A stretch of 64,000 nucleotides of DNA, taken from assembly GCA_040080835.1 (NCBI GenBank), contig JBEBHP010000007.1:124001-188000 (forward strand). Reading direction: 5' to 3'. The notes under the pieces were generated by a model, which was not told where the DNA came from, searched no databases, and saw only the letters and a list, made by a program, of their open reading frames with translations. Both the position numbers and the translations under genes were made by a program. The DNA is from SZUA-430 sp040080835 (lineage in GTDB: Bacteria > Pseudomonadota > Alphaproteobacteria > Micropepsales > Micropepsaceae). Shown here piece by piece: positions 43,158-51,170 of the stretch. Every line of letters begins with the position of its first letter. Position 1 is the first letter of the stretch.

Positions 43158-45527
43158 ATGGATACTCCGAAGAAGTTTGGCATCGGCCAGCCACTGAGCC
43201 GCTTCGAGGACAAGCGGCTCATCACGGGCGGTGGGCGCTTTCAGGAAGACCGAAATCTTCCGGGGCAAGCGTACGCTATCTTTGTGCGCTCTCCTCGCGC
43301 GAACGCGCGCATCCAGCGCCTGGAGACCACGGAAGCCGCCGCTCTGCCTGGCGTGCTCGCGATCCTGACGGGTGATGATGTAGCAGCCGACAAGCTCGGC
43401 ACCACGCGCCCCGCCATCCCGCGCAAACGCCCTGACGGCTCACCGATGTTCTACAGCGCGCATCCGGGCTTGGCCCACGGACATGTGCGCTACGTTGGTG
43501 ATCCCTATGCCATGGTCGTCGCCGAAAGCCTGAACGCCGCAAGGGACGCGGCCGAGCGGATCGACGTCCAGTTCGAAGATTTGCCGTCCGTCACCGCCAC
43601 GGAGGACGCGGCTGGCGCCGCTGGCGCCAAAGCGCATGCAGTGTGGCCAGACTGCCCGGACAACATCTCCCACGTCTGGAGCATTGGTGACGCCAAAGCG
43701 GTCGAAAGCACATTCGCCACGGCTGCGCACACCATCAAGCGCCGCTACACTGTGACCCGCGTCCACGCGCAGTACATGGAACCGCGCGGCACCCTGGGCG
43801 CCTACGATCCCTCCGACGAACGCTTTACGCTCTATGCAGACTGCCAGTACCCGCACCGCGTTCGCGAAATGCTGGCGACACAGGTCTTCAACATTCCTAC
43901 CAGCCAGATCCGGGTCGTGGCCGGCGATGTCGGCGGCGCATTCGGCACGAAGGGCTGGCAGTACGTCGAACACCGCCTCGTGCTCTGGGCTGCCCGCAAG
44001 CTCGGACGTCCGGTGAAATGGACCTGCGAACGCGGTGAAGTGTTGATGGCTGACGAGCACGGAAGAGACTGCATCATCGACAGCGAACTCGCGCTGGACA
44101 AGGATGGCCGCTTCCTCGCTGTTCGGGTCAACACGGACTGGAACATCGGCGCGTATCTTTCGTCAGACCGCAACATGTTGCAGACCTTCACCAGCATGCA
44201 GGCAGCTACCGGCTGCTACGACATCCCGCACGCATTTTCGGCCATGCGCGCCCTCTTCTCGAACTTGCCAGCCACCGCGCCCTATCGAGGCGCCGGGAGA
44301 CCAGAAGCCATCTTTGCTCTGGAGCGGATCATTGATGATGCCGCGCGCGAGTTCGGTTTTGATCGTGTCGAGTTGCGGCGCAGGAACCTGGTCCGCACCG
44401 AAGCCATGCCATACCGCAACGCCCTCGGCTTCATCTATGACAGCGGCGACTATGCCAAAAGCCTCGACATGGCCATTGGCCTGGCAGGCGTCGCAGGATT
44501 TCCGGAACGCAAGTCGGCATCGGAAGCGCGAGGCAAGCTCCGTGGCCTGGGCATCGTGAACGGCATCGAGCGCGCCGCCCCACCCTCGCCCGAGTACGCA
44601 CAGATCATCTTCGACACCGGTGGCGGCATGACGCTCCTCATGGGCACGAAGAACCAGGGGCAAGGCCACGAGACGACGTTTAAGCAGATCGCGTGCGACT
44701 CGTTGGGAATTCACCCGGATGACATTCGGTACGTCGACGGGGACACCGATGTCGTGCCCTATGGCCTGGGCACCATGGGGTCGCGATCGACCGTCACTGG
44801 CGGCACCGCCGTTCGCGTTGCGACGACGAAGATCCTGGAGAAAGCGCGGGCAATCGCCGCCCACGCGCTCGACGAGGCACCCGACGCGCTGGACTTCGCA
44901 GATGGCCAGTTCAAGGTGCCGGCCACCAACAAGGTGATCGGGCTCAAGGACGTGGCCAAGCTGAGCTTCCTGCCGGGCCGCGTTCCCAAAGGCATGGAAG
45001 CAGGCCTTGCTGCGATGGGTAGCTTCACGCCGGACAACGACACCTTTCCAAGCAGCTGCCACGTGTGCGAAGTCGAAATCGATCCCGAGACCGGCGTCAG
45101 CACGCTTGCCAGCTACCTTGTCGTCGACGATGTTGGCACCGTCATCAATCCCAAGACGCTGGAAGGCCAGCTTCATGGCGGTATCGTGCAGGGCCTCGGC
45201 CAGGTGTTCATGGAACGCGTGGCCTACGACCGCGCGACCGGCCAGCTGATCAACGCTTTCCTGACGGACTACACGATGCCGCGCGCGGACGACGTCTGCA
45301 ACTTCGTCGTGAAGAGCAATCCGCACCCCTCGCCTCTCAACCCTCTCGGCGCCAAGGGCGCGGGAGAAGCAGGTACGGTCGGCGCCCTGTCGGCCGCGAT
45401 GAACGCAGTCCTTGATGCGCTGTCGCAGGCGGGTGTGAAAGACTTCGACATGCCCGCAACGCCGGATCGTGTCTGGGCAGCGATCAGCGCGGCAACGCGC
45501 AATGGTGCGCACCCGGTAACCGCATGA
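43158..45527 (+). CDS. CoxL-like molybdenum hydroxylase large subunit (form II, orphan)
   Basis: A 789-aa xanthine-oxidase-family subunit. The N-terminal GIGQPLSRFEDKRLITGGGRFQED, the mid-region GDVGGAFGTKGWQYVEHRL, and the active-site loop TAPYRGAGRPEAIFALE (form II AYRGAGR type, not the CO-oxidising AYXCSFR) are present; the catalytic Glu lies in LGAKGAGEAGTVGALS. Such enzymes hydroxylate heteroaromatics or aromatic CoA esters with a water-derived oxygen. The usual [2Fe-2S] and FAD subunits are absent from both sides, so electron transfer partners must be elsewhere. It follows the dioxygenase by 87 bp. Confidence 0.92.
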   Translation: MDTPKKFGIGQPLSRFEDKRLITGGGRFQEDRNLPGQAYAIFVRSPRANARIQRLETTEAAALPGVLAILTGDDVAADKLGTTRPAIPRKRPDGSPMFYSAHPGLAHGHVRYVGDPYAMVVAESLNAARDAAERIDVQFEDLPSVTATEDAAGAAGAKAHAVWPDCPDNISHVWSIGDAKAVESTFATAAHTIKRRYTVTRVHAQYMEPRGTLGAYDPSDERFTLYADCQYPHRVREMLATQVFNIPTSQIRVVAGDVGGAFGTKGWQYVEHRLVLWAARKLGRPVKWTCERGEVLMADEHGRDCIIDSELALDKDGRFLAVRVNTDWNIGAYLSSDRNMLQTFTSMQAATGCYDIPHAFSAMRALFSNLPATAPYRGAGRPEAIFALERIIDDAAREFGFDRVELRRRNLVRTEAMPYRNALGFIYDSGDYAKSLDMAIGLAGVAGFPERKSASEARGKLRGLGIVNGIERAAPPSPEYAQIIFDTGGGMTLLMGTKNQGQGHETTFKQIACDSLGIHPDDIRYVDGDTDVVPYGLGTMGSRSTVTGGTAVRVATTKILEKARAIAAHALDEAPDALDFADGQFKVPATNKVIGLKDVAKLSFLPGRVPKGMEAGLAAMGSFTPDNDTFPSSCHVCEVEIDPETGVSTLASYLVVDDVGTVINPKTLEGQLHGGIVQGLGQVFMERVAYDRATGQLINAFLTDYTMPRADDVCNFVVKSNPHPSPLNPLGAKGAGEAGTVGALSAAMNAVLDALSQAGVKDFDMPATPDRVWAAISAATRNGAHPVTA

Positions 45528-45537
45528 GGAGCTAGCC

Positions 45538-46017
45538 TTGTCGCAGGAAAGAGATCCGTACATTCGGCCGTGGATCACCAACGAACCTGGGCGCATGATC
45601 GGCCGAGGACATCCAGCTGGTGACTTTCTGGAAGCCTGGGCGTGGGATCTCATCGACGAAAGTGATGGACACCTGCGCGTGTCGGCACACCTGCCCGATC
45701 ACGTTCGCAATCCGCATGGGCAGCTCTTTGGCGGCTTCACGCCCACGTATGTCGATCTGGTAGCCCTGTTCACAGCAAGGTCGAGAGCGCAACGCGCATC
45801 ACAGCCAAAACCGCCATGGCTCGCCACCACGAACATGCGCGTCGACTACATTCTGCCGATCCTCGGCCCGAGGTTTATCATCGACTGCCGCCGGGAAACC
45901 CTGCAGGGCCGAACGCACTACGTGATCACGCGTTTCCTCCAGGACGACAAGTTGGCCGTCCTGGCCGCAACCACCCTGCGCGAAGTCCCTATCGAGCGCT
46001 CGCGCGGGGACGCCTGA
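45538..46017 (+). CDS. PaaI-like hotdog thioesterase
   Basis: A 159-aa protein. HVRNPHGQLFGGFTPTYVDLVALFTA is the thioesterase helix region and WLATTNMRVDYILPILGPRFIIDC the following strand. The start is TTG 45538, six bases after GAGGAG, and the gene begins 10 bp after the CoxL-like stop, so the two are co-translated neighbours. It supports a CoA-ester step in the rightward arm of the cluster. Confidence 0.85.
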   Translation: MSQERDPYIRPWITNEPGRMIGRGHPAGDFLEAWAWDLIDESDGHLRVSAHLPDHVRNPHGQLFGGFTPTYVDLVALFTARSRAQRASQPKPPWLATTNMRVDYILPILGPRFIIDCRRETLQGRTHYVITRFLQDDKLAVLAATTLREVPIERSRGDA

Positions 46018-46038
46018 GCGACTGGCAGGCTGCTCCAT

Positions 46039-46476
46039 TTAAGGAGCAGCCGGGCCCAGGCCAATCGTTGTCTGAACAGAAATCTTGCCGTCCCGGATGA
46101 CAAAGACGTCACGCCCCTTCAATGATCCGGGCTTTCCAGGGTTCATGACCCAGTCTTCAAGTCCAACGTTGCCGACACCTGGCACGAGAGTGGCCTTGAA
46201 GTCCGGAAGGGGCTTCTGTGCATCCAGCGAATGGAAGAAGGCCAATATGGCCGGCTTTCCCTCGATAGGGCCGCTTGGAAGGACGAACACGGCATCGTCG
46301 GCATAGTCGAGAATGACCTTGTCCCAATCCCGACGCAGAAACGCTTCCATGTGCCGCTCGACGACGGCATCAACCCCAGCCGAAGCGGAGCGTGCCGCGT
46401 TGGACGGATTGGCTTGCGCCACCTGTGCCGAAGCAATCAAGCTGACTACGCCCGCGAATGACAGAAATTTCCGCAT
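46039..46476 (-). CDS. Secreted NTF2/SnoaL-like protein
   Basis: A 145-aa protein with a signal peptide (MRKFLSFAGVVSLIASAQVAQA, cleavage after AQA) and an NTF2-like domain (VERHMEAFLRRDWDKVILDY, then PIEGKPAILAFFHSLDA). Members of this fold bind small hydrophobic ligands or act as isomerases or dehydratases. ATG 46476 has GGAGCG upstream; the longer frame to 46665 overlaps the DoxX-like gene and is not supported. It lies directly after that gene in the same direction. Confidence 0.83.
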   Translation of the reverse strand: MRKFLSFAGVVSLIASAQVAQANPSNAARSASAGVDAVVERHMEAFLRRDWDKVILDYADDAVFVLPSGPIEGKPAILAFFHSLDAQKPLPDFKATLVPGVGNVGLEDWVMNPGKPGSLKGRDVFVIRDGKISVQTTIGLGPAAP

Positions 46477-46514
46477 AGTGCGCTCCACGAGCTGGTTTGT
46501 GGCGATTGAATTGA

Positions 46515-46928
46515 TCAGCCCCTGGGCTCGATCACGGCTTTCGTCCGTCGGCCCCAGAAGATAAACGCCGCGAGCACGATCAACACCGCGTTCAGCGCGA
46601 GAACATTGAACTCGCCTTTCGACGCGTGCAGCGCCACGGCGAACAGTTGATGCACCACGATGCACAGGGCCGTGACGACGGTCAGCTGCGGCTGGATCCT
46701 GGTCAGCGCCGGGAGGATCAGCCCGACAGCGCCAAGCACCTCAACGACCCCGAGGCCACGAACGAACGCTGGCTGCATCTCCGGGATCCAGGTCATCATC
46801 TGTGACAGTTGATCGAGAGGCTGCGTCGCCTTCATCGAACCGAACAGGCCGTAGGCCGCAGCCAGCATCAGCTGCGCAATCCATAACGCGATGGTCCATA
46901 CCCTCGACTTGGTCGGCGTGTCAGTCAT
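46515..46928 (-). CDS. DoxX-like small membrane protein
   Basis: A 137-aa protein with four hydrophobic segments (TIALWIAQLMLAAAYGLFG, VLGAVGLILPAL, LTVVTALCIVVHQLFAVAL, VLALNAVLIVLAAFIFW) and the DoxX-family pattern PAFVRGLGVVEVLGAVGLILP. The family takes part in redox homeostasis or quinone-linked reactions in some bacteria, but no role can be assigned here. ATG 46928 follows AAGGGGATTTC. It is divergent from the LysR gene at 47075, which may control it. Confidence 0.87.
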   Translation of the reverse strand: MTDTPTKSRVWTIALWIAQLMLAAAYGLFGSMKATQPLDQLSQMMTWIPEMQPAFVRGLGVVEVLGAVGLILPALTRIQPQLTVVTALCIVVHQLFAVALHASKGEFNVLALNAVLIVLAAFIFWGRRTKAVIEPRG

Positions 46929-47074
46929 CGAAGAAATCCCCTTCCAAATGTGATGCCGGTCAGAGGTCTGACGCCAGGCCTCTCTGCGAAACAGAAAGGC
47001 AAGGACGCAAGGCGATCGACCGTGGCCATTCGACCAAGATGGTGGGGTTTCCGAAAGTCGCATAGTCTGTCAAA

Positions 47075-48004
47075 ATGAGACCCATGGTTGTCAAAAATGA
47101 AACCTTCGACGCGTCACTCCGCGATGCCCGGGCCTTCTGTGAAGTGGTCGATTTCGGCTCGATTTCCGCAGCTGCAAAGCGATTGGGCGAGAGCAAAGGG
47201 TCGGTCAGCCGGCGGATCTCGCGGCTCGAGGCGAGCCTTGGCGTTCGGCTGCTGGCGCGAACGCCACGCGCGGTGACAACGACCGAAGAAGGGATGGCCT
47301 TCCACGCACGCGCTCAAGCCGGCCTTGCGCTGCTCGACGAAGCAGCGGACTGCGCCCGCGGACAACGCGAAATCCCGCGCGGAAATCTTCGGATCACCTG
47401 CTCGCTCGACCTAAGCACGGAATTGTTGCCGCCGCTGATCGCCCGGTTCCTGACCCGCTATCCGCAAATTACGCCTGAGCTCATCGTAACGGACACTCCG
47501 ATCGACCTGGCGGCGCACCGGATCGATCTCGCGCTGAGAATGGGGATCGGCGCGCTTCCAGATCAGGCGCACACCGGGTTCGAGCTCGCGACGAGTGACC
47601 TGCGGCTCTTCGCGGCGCCATCGTGGATCAAAGCGAACACGCGCCCAGCCGAACCTCAAGACGTGAACGGTCGCCCGATCATCACGCTGACCCGACAGTT
47701 GCCGGCAGGCGGTCTTCCTCTGGTCAACGCCGATGGGGCCAAGGCTTCCATCCAAGCTCGCGTCGCGGGCCGCGCAAGTGATTTCGCAACCCTCATTCGC
47801 ATGGCAGAGGCAGGCATCGGCGCAGCCTATCTGCCGATCATCATGGTCCATCGTGCTGTCCGAGCAGGGACGCTGATCGACTTGCTTCCAGCTTGGCACT
47901 TCCCAGGCATCAAGCTCCACGCCCTCACTCTGCCCGGCCGCGACGTCCCGGCACGTGTTCGTTTGTTTCGGCAATTCCTGAAGAACGAGCTCGCCGGCTT
48001 CTAG
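47075..48004 (+). CDS. LysR-family regulator
   Basis: A 309-aa LysR protein. The helix-turn-helix is VDFGSISAAAKRLGESKGSVSRRISRLE, and the effector domain begins near GNLRITCSLDLSTELLPPLI. It belongs to the DsdA/AaeR-like branch in which the regulator sits divergent from its target; here the target would be the DoxX-like and NTF2-like genes. Start may be 47075 or ATG 47084; no strong ribosome site distinguishes them. Confidence 0.9.
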   Translation: MRPMVVKNETFDASLRDARAFCEVVDFGSISAAAKRLGESKGSVSRRISRLEASLGVRLLARTPRAVTTTEEGMAFHARAQAGLALLDEAADCARGQREIPRGNLRITCSLDLSTELLPPLIARFLTRYPQITPELIVTDTPIDLAAHRIDLALRMGIGALPDQAHTGFELATSDLRLFAAPSWIKANTRPAEPQDVNGRPIITLTRQLPAGGLPLVNADGAKASIQARVAGRASDFATLIRMAEAGIGAAYLPIIMVHRAVRAGTLIDLLPAWHFPGIKLHALTLPGRDVPARVRLFRQFLKNELAGF

Positions 48005-48202
48005 CGAATTTTTACGCGTCATTCCCCCTGAAAATGGCAAGGGATACCGCCCTATTCGCTCGACTTCCGAGCCGGAACGAGCGTTGTTGTGCGCACGCTT
48101 AGGGGGCAGATGCCCCCAACCTCTCACTCCGCAGCGCCAACAGGTCTCCCGGGGTCCATCTCAGTGACGGCGCAATTGCCGTTGCACATTGAGAGGCATA
48201 TC

Positions 48203-48589
48203 ATGTCGAAGTCATCCAGGTCGCCAAAGTCATCCGTCATTGCGGACGCAAGCGACCCACCAAAGCCGCTATCCAAGAAGCCAAACACCGCGCGCGAACA
48301 ATCAAGACCGCTCGAGATCAAGGTTTCGTCGAAGTCGAAGGCGGACAAACGCCCCTCTCTAACAGTTGATCAGCCAACTCACAGGTCTGCCTCAGGTACC
48401 AAACTGGAGGAGATCATCACCATGCTGCGCACAAAGCATGGCGCGTCGATTGACCAGATCGCCGAAGCCGTCGGCTGGCAGCGGCACAGCGTCCACGGAT
48501 TGATCTCCGGCAACATCCGGAAGAAGGAAGGACTCAACGTTGTTAGCGAGTTGGTTGACGGCGTCCGCGTTTATCGCATCTCGAAGTAG
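48203..48589 (+). CDS. DUF3489 protein of recombinase module
   Basis: A 128-aa protein: a Lys/Ser-rich, low-complexity N-terminal half and a C-terminal winged-helix-like DUF3489 domain (TKLEEIITMLRTKHGASIDQIAEAVGWQRHSVHGLISG). The domain is a predicted DNA-binding helix-turn-helix. ATG 48203 follows GAGAGG. DUF3489, DUF2924 and a large serine recombinase occur together in many alphaproteobacterial mobile regions, with the first two thought to assist or control the recombinase; no experiment is known to me. Confidence 0.88.
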   Translation: MSKSSRSPKSSVIADASDPPKPLSKKPNTAREQSRPLEIKVSSKSKADKRPSLTVDQPTHRSASGTKLEEIITMLRTKHGASIDQIAEAVGWQRHSVHGLISGNIRKKEGLNVVSELVDGVRVYRISK

Positions 48590-48602
48590 CGGCGCATCAG
48601 CC

Positions 48603-49136
48603 ATGTCTGTAACGAACAAGAAGTCAGCGCCCGGCAAGTCCGGGCCCAACCAGTTTGGAACTGCTCGCTCCGTCGACACAGAAATCGAATCCATGCAGGG
48701 ACGAGGCATCGGTGATCTGCGGGACTATTGGACGAGGCGGTTCCGCAAAGCCCCTCCACCCATCCAGTCGTCAGACGTCCTGCATCGCTTGATCGCCTGG
48801 AAACTCCAGGTTGAGGTCTATGGTGATCTGGATGCCGAGACGCGGCAGGCATTGTCTCGCCTCTCTCGAAACGGATCGGGGCAGGGACATCTTACTGCCA
48901 CCCCAATAACTCAGCTGCGCCCCGGAACGGTGCTGGTGCGCGAATGGAGAGGAGTGCGACACCGCGTGCTCGTCCTCGACAATGCGTTCGAGCATGATGG
49001 CAAGCGCTACAAGAGCCTAACGCAAATCGCACGCCACATCACCGGCACGAGATGGTCCGGACCACGGTTCTTTGGCGTGGACCAGGCCGCAGGTCCAGGC
49101 GCACGCCCTGTTGCCAAGTCTGTGAGGTCCAAATGA
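48603..49136 (+). CDS. DUF2924 protein of recombinase module
   Basis: A 177-aa basic protein. The DUF2924 pattern is visible as LRDYWTRRFRKAPPPIQSSD, LIAWKLQVEVYGDLDAETRQ and, after a spacer, LRPGTVLVREWRGVRHRVLVL plus YKSLTQIARHITGTRWSGPRFFG. The C-terminal segment looks like the DNA-binding motif found fused to recombinases. Its TGA overlaps the ATG of the recombinase gene (ATGA), a sign of coupled translation. Confidence 0.9.
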   Translation: MSVTNKKSAPGKSGPNQFGTARSVDTEIESMQGRGIGDLRDYWTRRFRKAPPPIQSSDVLHRLIAWKLQVEVYGDLDAETRQALSRLSRNGSGQGHLTATPITQLRPGTVLVREWRGVRHRVLVLDNAFEHDGKRYKSLTQIARHITGTRWSGPRFFGVDQAAGPGARPVAKSVRSK

Positions 49137-50776
49137 GCACGCGAACGTTTCGGTGTGCGATCTACACCCGCAAGTCCACCGAAGAAGGACTGGAGAAGGA
49201 GTTCAATTCACTAGATGCCCAGCGCGACGCCTGCGCCGCCTATGTCAAAAGCCAGGTGGGTGAAGGATGGAAGATCTTGCCCCAGCTTTATGATGACGGC
49301 GGCTTTACGGGTGCCAACATCGAACGCCCTGCCCTCCAGCGACTGCTGGCCGACGTGGACCGGGGTCTCGTCGACATCGTGGTTGTTTACAAGATTGACC
49401 GTCTGACGAGGTCGCTCGCCGACTTTGCCAAGATCGTTGAGCGCTTTGATGCGCGAAGCGTCTCGTTCGTCTCCATCACCCAGTCCTTCAATACGACGAC
49501 GTCCATGGGGCGGTTGACCCTGAACGTGCTGCTGTCCTTCGCCCAGTTTGAGCGTGAGGTCACCGCCGAGCGCATCCGGGACAAGATTGCAGCCTCACGG
49601 GCAAAGGGCATGTGGATGGGTGGCGGCATCCCGCTGGGCTACGATGCGCAGAACCGCAAGCTCATCATCAATCCGGCTGGCGCGGACACAGTCCGGATGA
49701 TCTACCGGCGCTTTCTGGAGCTTGGATCCGTTGCAGGCCTGCGGGACGAACTGAACTACAAGGGGATCACGACCAAGCACCGCGTCTCATCGAAGGGCAA
49801 GGTCTCCGGAGGTGGTCGCTGGTATGTCGGTCCGCTGCAACACATCCTGCGCAACCGGGTCTATGTCGGTGATGCAACGCACAAGGACAAGATCTATCCC
49901 GGTGAGCACCAGCCCATTCTTCCGCGGGATTTGTTCGATAGAGTACAGAAGATACTCGACAACAACAAAAACACCTGGACCCGCAAGCGCGGAATAGAGG
50001 CGTCAGGGCTCCTGACCGGATTGATCAGGGATGATCGCGACAACGCCATGACACCGCAGTGGTCGTTGAGTAGCCAGGGGCGTCGACATCAATACTACGT
50101 CAGCCAGGCGCTCATGCAGCGACGCCGCAACGAGGCGGGCTCATTGCCTCGAGTCCCGGCCACTTCGATCGATGCGCTCGTATCAGCGTGCGGGAATACG
50201 CTGTTCGATTTTGGGAGTGAGACTTCGAACTCGCGCGACGAACTGCGCCGCTTGGTGAAGCGAGTGATCGTTTCCGACCAACGCGTACGAATTGAGTTCG
50301 CAGTCCCGACCGCAACACCATCGCTGGCCGCACGCGTGAAGACCTTGGTCGACAAGCACCCCGGAGCTCGAATCGAACACGTCGACGGTGTGCTCGCCGT
50401 GAAACTGCCTCACCGCTTTCGGCGGTATGGCAAATTGAAGGAACTCGAACTTTGGACCAAGGACGACTGGTCCGTTGCTGCACCACGACACGATCAGAGG
50501 TTGGTGAAAGCACTCGTTCGGGCGCACGGCTTGTTGGAGAAAGTCGTCGCGGGAGAAGTCTCCACACTGGAAGACCTGGCCGCGACAGTAAATACAAACC
50601 GGAACGACGCACGCGCCCTGCTGCGTCTCGCACTCCTGGCACCTGACATTCAGCGGGCCATCTTGTCCGGCCATCAGCCACAAGGCCTAAGCTTCAAGGC
50701 GCTCACGGCACTCGACCTCCCTGCCTCATGGGCGGGCCAAAGACAGCGCTTGGGTCTGGCTAACCTCGCCAAATAG
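49133..50776 (+). CDS. Large serine recombinase
   Basis: A 547-aa large serine recombinase. The catalytic domain holds the nucleophile in AIYTRKSTEEGLEKEFNSLD and the conserved YKIDRLTRSLADFAKIVE and LLSFAQFEREVTAERIRDK. The recombinase domain (GYDAQNRKLIINPAGADTVR, LRNRVYVGDATHKDKIYPGEH) follows, but the Cys-rich zinc ribbon seen in phage integrases is not evident. The C-terminal part, with RNDARALLRLALLAPDIQRAI, is a separate helix-turn-helix. It is adjacent to tRNA-Gln (180 bp), a likely integration target. Confidence 0.93.
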   Translation: MSTRTFRCAIYTRKSTEEGLEKEFNSLDAQRDACAAYVKSQVGEGWKILPQLYDDGGFTGANIERPALQRLLADVDRGLVDIVVVYKIDRLTRSLADFAKIVERFDARSVSFVSITQSFNTTTSMGRLTLNVLLSFAQFEREVTAERIRDKIAASRAKGMWMGGGIPLGYDAQNRKLIINPAGADTVRMIYRRFLELGSVAGLRDELNYKGITTKHRVSSKGKVSGGGRWYVGPLQHILRNRVYVGDATHKDKIYPGEHQPILPRDLFDRVQKILDNNKNTWTRKRGIEASGLLTGLIRDDRDNAMTPQWSLSSQGRRHQYYVSQALMQRRRNEAGSLPRVPATSIDALVSACGNTLFDFGSETSNSRDELRRLVKRVIVSDQRVRIEFAVPTATPSLAARVKTLVDKHPGARIEHVDGVLAVKLPHRFRRYGKLKELELWTKDDWSVAAPRHDQRLVKALVRAHGLLEKVVAGEVSTLEDLAATVNTNRNDARALLRLALLAPDIQRAILSGHQPQGLSFKALTALDLPASWAGQRQRLGLANLAK

Positions 50777-50955
50777 CACCAATCCGCCCAACGAAAGTGC
50801 ACGTCCATCGCATCGCGCCAGAGCAGGCGGCCCGTTTTGGCCTCAAAACCGGGCTTGAGACGGCGCACGCCCGTGCAGAATGACGCCCGGAAAGGCGCAG
50901 AGGGCCGGGAGTTTCTGGCGGAGACGGGAGCTGCAGCAACACTCGAACGTCTGGC

Positions 50956-51030
50956 TGGCTGGGGTACTAGGATTCGAACCTAGGAATGGCGGAATCAAAA
51001 TCCGCTGCCTTACCACTTGGCTATACCCCA
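50956..51030 (-). tRNA. tRNA-Gln (TTG anticodon)
   Basis: On the minus strand it starts TGGGGTATAGCCAAGTGG and ends with an encoded CCA. The acceptor stem TGGGGTA pairs with TACCCCA, the anticodon loop is TTTTGAT with TTG, and the T-loop is GTTCGAATC. The 3' end faces the recombinase module. Confidence 0.96.
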
Positions 51031-51170
51031 AAAGGCCGGAATCGCGCGGGGATCAAGCCCCTCAGGCGCGAGGCGGCGGACCATAATGGCCCCGTCGCCC
51101 CAAGGCAATGGCCCGTGTGACCGCCCTCCCGGGATCAGCCAAACGTCTCACACTGTGCGAAATCCCCGTC

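Noticed and set aside
43158..45527. Carbon monoxide dehydrogenase (form I CoxL)
   Set aside because: The active-site loop reads PYRGAGR, the form II type, and lacks the AYXCSFR loop needed for CO oxidation; CoxM and CoxS are missing.
44163..45653. 496-aa leftward frame opposite the CoxL-like gene
   Set aside because: The plus-strand frame has the full molybdenum-hydroxylase motif set; the antisense frame is a composition artefact.
48203..50776. Prophage
   Set aside because: Only a recombinase and two small DNA-binding-type genes are present; no capsid, terminase, portal or lysis gene is visible.
50829..50855. Hairpin CCCGTTTTG...CAAAACCGGG as terminator of the recombinase gene
   Set aside because: The stem has a bulge and no T-run follows on the plus strand; too weak to annotate.
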